Below are positions 63,901-64,000 of a stretch of DNA of 64,000 bases, in pieces. Every line of letters begins with the position of its first letter. Within the stretch, counting starts at the first letter, position 1. The translations under genes were made by a program, and so were the position numbers. Below the pieces are notes generated by a model, which did not search any database, had not been told where the DNA came from, and saw only the letters and a list, made by a program, of their open reading frames with translations. Source of the DNA: Streptomyces katrae (GTDB taxonomy: Bacteria; Actinomycetota; Actinomycetes; Streptomycetales; Streptomycetaceae); contig NZ_JNZY01000012.1 in the NCBI RefSeq assembly GCF_000717655.1, positions 62,001 through 126,000 on the forward strand. The letters run 5' to 3'.

Positions 63901-64000
63901 GCGCACCGCTGGTCGTCGTGGACCTGCCCGGTGCGGACCCCTCGGGTCCGGAGGTTGCGGCCGCGCTGCACGACGCCCGACGGGTCGGCTTCGCCCTCGA
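57963..64000 (+). CDS. Nonribosomal peptide synthetase, partial (half-C, A, PCP, C, A, PCP, C...)
   Basis: Open without a stop for 2012 codons to the window edge. Order by residue: 1-240, a truncated condensation-like region (C-terminal half only, no HHxxxDG); A1 about 250-740 (A3 FFTSGSTGLPRP near 396, A7 FRTGDFGRW, A10 LHGKIDR); PCP1 with GGHSL, Ser788; C2 about 845-1300 with an intact HHSVCDG at 982; A2 about 1308-1810 (VVYTSGSTGTPKG near 1453, A10 AGGKLDRRALP); PCP2 GGHSL, Ser1852; C3 from about 1905, cut off. Pocket residues read by eye are D-A-Y-N-L-G-L-I-E-K for A1 (ornithine-like pattern NLGLI) and D-A-A-M-V-G-E-V-V-K for A2 (not recognised). No epimerase or methyltransferase domain is seen so far. 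The start is ATG 57963. Confidence 0.93.
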   Translation, partial: MLSDNALSESWLARLVAGRGVPFLDVVSPDGDTPECVLEPAVTERLDALTGGDATGLLLLTVAATRLALAALDEEPGHVILVPVPTSPPGAGAGTGTDAVPRELALCAPLDREAPASAFLMALHAELESALPLAWPDREAVASRLELAGVPVGRALGRLGVVCEEAGGKLLQPVGLCLTLRRADGRLTLTAEADGELPVAAAALLRCTAAALAELGRSPRRPVTELDVLGPAQRAELERWSGLPVVADFADATLTGIVDDAANRFPDREAVSDHDGVWSHRELALRSSRAARSLTVDHGVKPGDRVALLLPKSPELVLAVLAVLRAGASMVPLDPSHPPERVARQLRLSGAVCAISAEDELPGQVAIPVVSPKALATADGPGAAAAPGPDDEAILFFTSGSTGLPRPVALTHRQLAHKTLTSGQLLGFDEEIRCALLSAVTSDALTYQIFTTLAAGGCVVVMGSPQTLSPAEFWAATRRLRVNVINCVPSLLAVMAEGLPAGAAEDVRICLLGGDEIPAGLLPRLADRLRVGTFGNLYGPTEATIEATTFTCPGSAFPELTTVPVGRPSEGFGVLVLTPHGDHAPPGVPGEIHVLGPGVARGYADDEPTGPGRFCELPAHPGVRVFRTGDFGRWNHRGELVFLGRRDNQIQIHGNRVELGEVEASLSSVAGIVTATVLPFTAPSGPPTVVAVYTSDQGLEPADVRSRLELRLPGYMVPGRILRLDELPVTLHGKIDRVAILAHVAGLDGQVWQPDDEADRTAARIWADVLGTAPRAADEDLFAAGGHSLTAAVLAGRLGAAAGGGAITVRDVFTARTPEGLGALLRRAAADGPAAPAARTPWPETPEPVPASNAQRRMWFLEQYEGGELRPYNMVEAFRLPGSPEAADVADALERTVRRHQALRTVFRTDPDGLRQIVLAPERARPALQVHRSDAGGTAGLLRRIADAEQRHVFDPAEGPLLRAHWLVEDGRPGGTLLLSVHHSVCDGWSFAVILRDLQRFLNGTAQVPDPTQYGAYALDQHARGDDAQSSAFWRRVLDGAPRVDLPLDRNRPAERSSAAGTVRLTLGEGTTRSVQDLCRQLGTTSFTALVAAVRVLLMRWSGADDIVLGTVVSGRDRPELADSVGLFVNTVALRTPIGPELGFTDVVAAVAAHAREARAHEEYPFEDLVEALGRERIAGRNPLFDVLVEAAVSGTDPLGTEEGPAAEHIRLDNGAEGFDLAFSFGEPGPDRPIEVAITYREDVLDAGTAHRLAGQLDHLLTALAEAPGAPVGTAPLLPEAQRAALIAAGTGEIPSAAQSTGTLLDLVLAQVQRAPEDPAVACGDRVLTYRELDRRADVLAARIAALAPTGPDRVVAVLCERSEWMPVALLAVLKTGSAFLPLDPQQSPARIARVLRDSGAVAAVTSADFTRTTVAEGLPTVTVGDATEAAAVRDEPRPLRPAGPADLAYVVYTSGSTGTPKGVMVEHRGIVNSVRFQIDHYGLGAGGAILQVDPIHADAGIADVFGALGSGAPMVIVTREQLLTPEDVAAIMQQHPVRHVMLVPSLYRMLLDEVGPAFREVRKVVLGGERVTRALAARHAEVLPGAELFNEYGPAEDSVVTTLDPVVTTGAADTPGTWSGTASGDASIGRPLPGKWVDLLDERGMLVPLGAPGEICIGGAGLARGYLGDAELTAARFVTSRVRPGERMYRTGDLARRLPDGRLEYLGRVDDQLKIRGNRVEPNEVAAVLAEAPGLRNAAVLPTTGAEPRLVAYVVGEAEPAALRRHLAERLPAYMMPAAFVYLPALPVAAGGKLDRRALPAPDEALATAESPAAARPFTPAEQHVADVWTQVLERPVTDPDANLFEMGGHSLAAARIAHALHVKVRTVFDFPTVAALTTALEGQSAKAAAELGPAAGASSESGFLPLSRAQRRVWLTSRWAGSDTFIISDLVRLGRRLDAGALRSALEAVVERQDMLRAQVLPRGTDAELTVLDRLPDGAPLVVVDLPGADPSGPEVAAALHDARRVGFAL

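Overview
The window is a piece of a high-GC actinomycete chromosome, almost certainly Streptomyces. Coding is dense with strong G/C bias at third codon positions, GTG and TTG starts are common, genes overlap by ATGA or TGATG, and several families are typical of that genus: a complete cvn conservon (sensor kinase, roadblock, DUF742, GTPase), a B12-binding MerR regulator beside a photolyase, DUF3516 helicase, MpaB-like oxygenase and large NRPS genes.

Layout. 1-9.5 kb: histidine phosphatase, a frameshifted DUF1275 membrane protein, then what looks like a light/oxidative response group (ECF sigma factor, and the three-gene unit SDR-DUF2867, photolyase, MerR-B12), followed by an Lrp regulator, a HAD phosphatase, a flavin monooxygenase and an MltG-like transglycosylase. 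9.5-24.7 kb: ABC exporter with divergent MarR regulator, an FAD/Fe-S D-lactate-dehydrogenase-like enzyme, a heterodimeric ABC exporter pair, a membrane hydrolase, an RNA helicase, acyl-CoA thioesterase and small conserved proteins. 24.8-31 kb: the conservon with a second roadblock gene, a PPOX/F420 enzyme and an MHYT protein. 31-37.6 kb: methyltransferase, MpaB-like oxygenase, TrmO-like protein, GAF regulator and aldehyde dehydrogenase.

37.6-44.9 kb is an accessory insertion. It starts right after the aldehyde dehydrogenase stop and ends at a second 57-bp copy of that gene's 3' end (55/57 identical). It carries four intact genes (AraC regulator, F420-type NADP reductase, inositol-monophosphatase-like protein, GMC oxidoreductase) among relics of a mycothiol-dependent isomerase, a transposase and a WD40-type protein.

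46.1-64 kb is a nonribosomal peptide gene cluster running off the right edge. Leftward it has an SDR, an ArgA-like acetyltransferase and an O-carbamoyltransferase; rightward a type II thioesterase, a second heterodimeric ABC exporter, a RapL/VisC-type lysine cyclodeaminase, a stand-alone adenylation enzyme with a proline-like pocket, and an NRPS of at least two modules. A proline-3-hydroxylase-family enzyme with complete Fe/2-oxoglutarate residues lies antisense between the last two. Together these predict a peptide built with (hydroxy)pipecolate and a carbamoylated or ornithine/citrulline-type residue, resembling GE81112-type tetrapeptide logic but with its own architecture. This cluster is the most interesting content of the window. 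No tRNA, rRNA or CRISPR array was seen.
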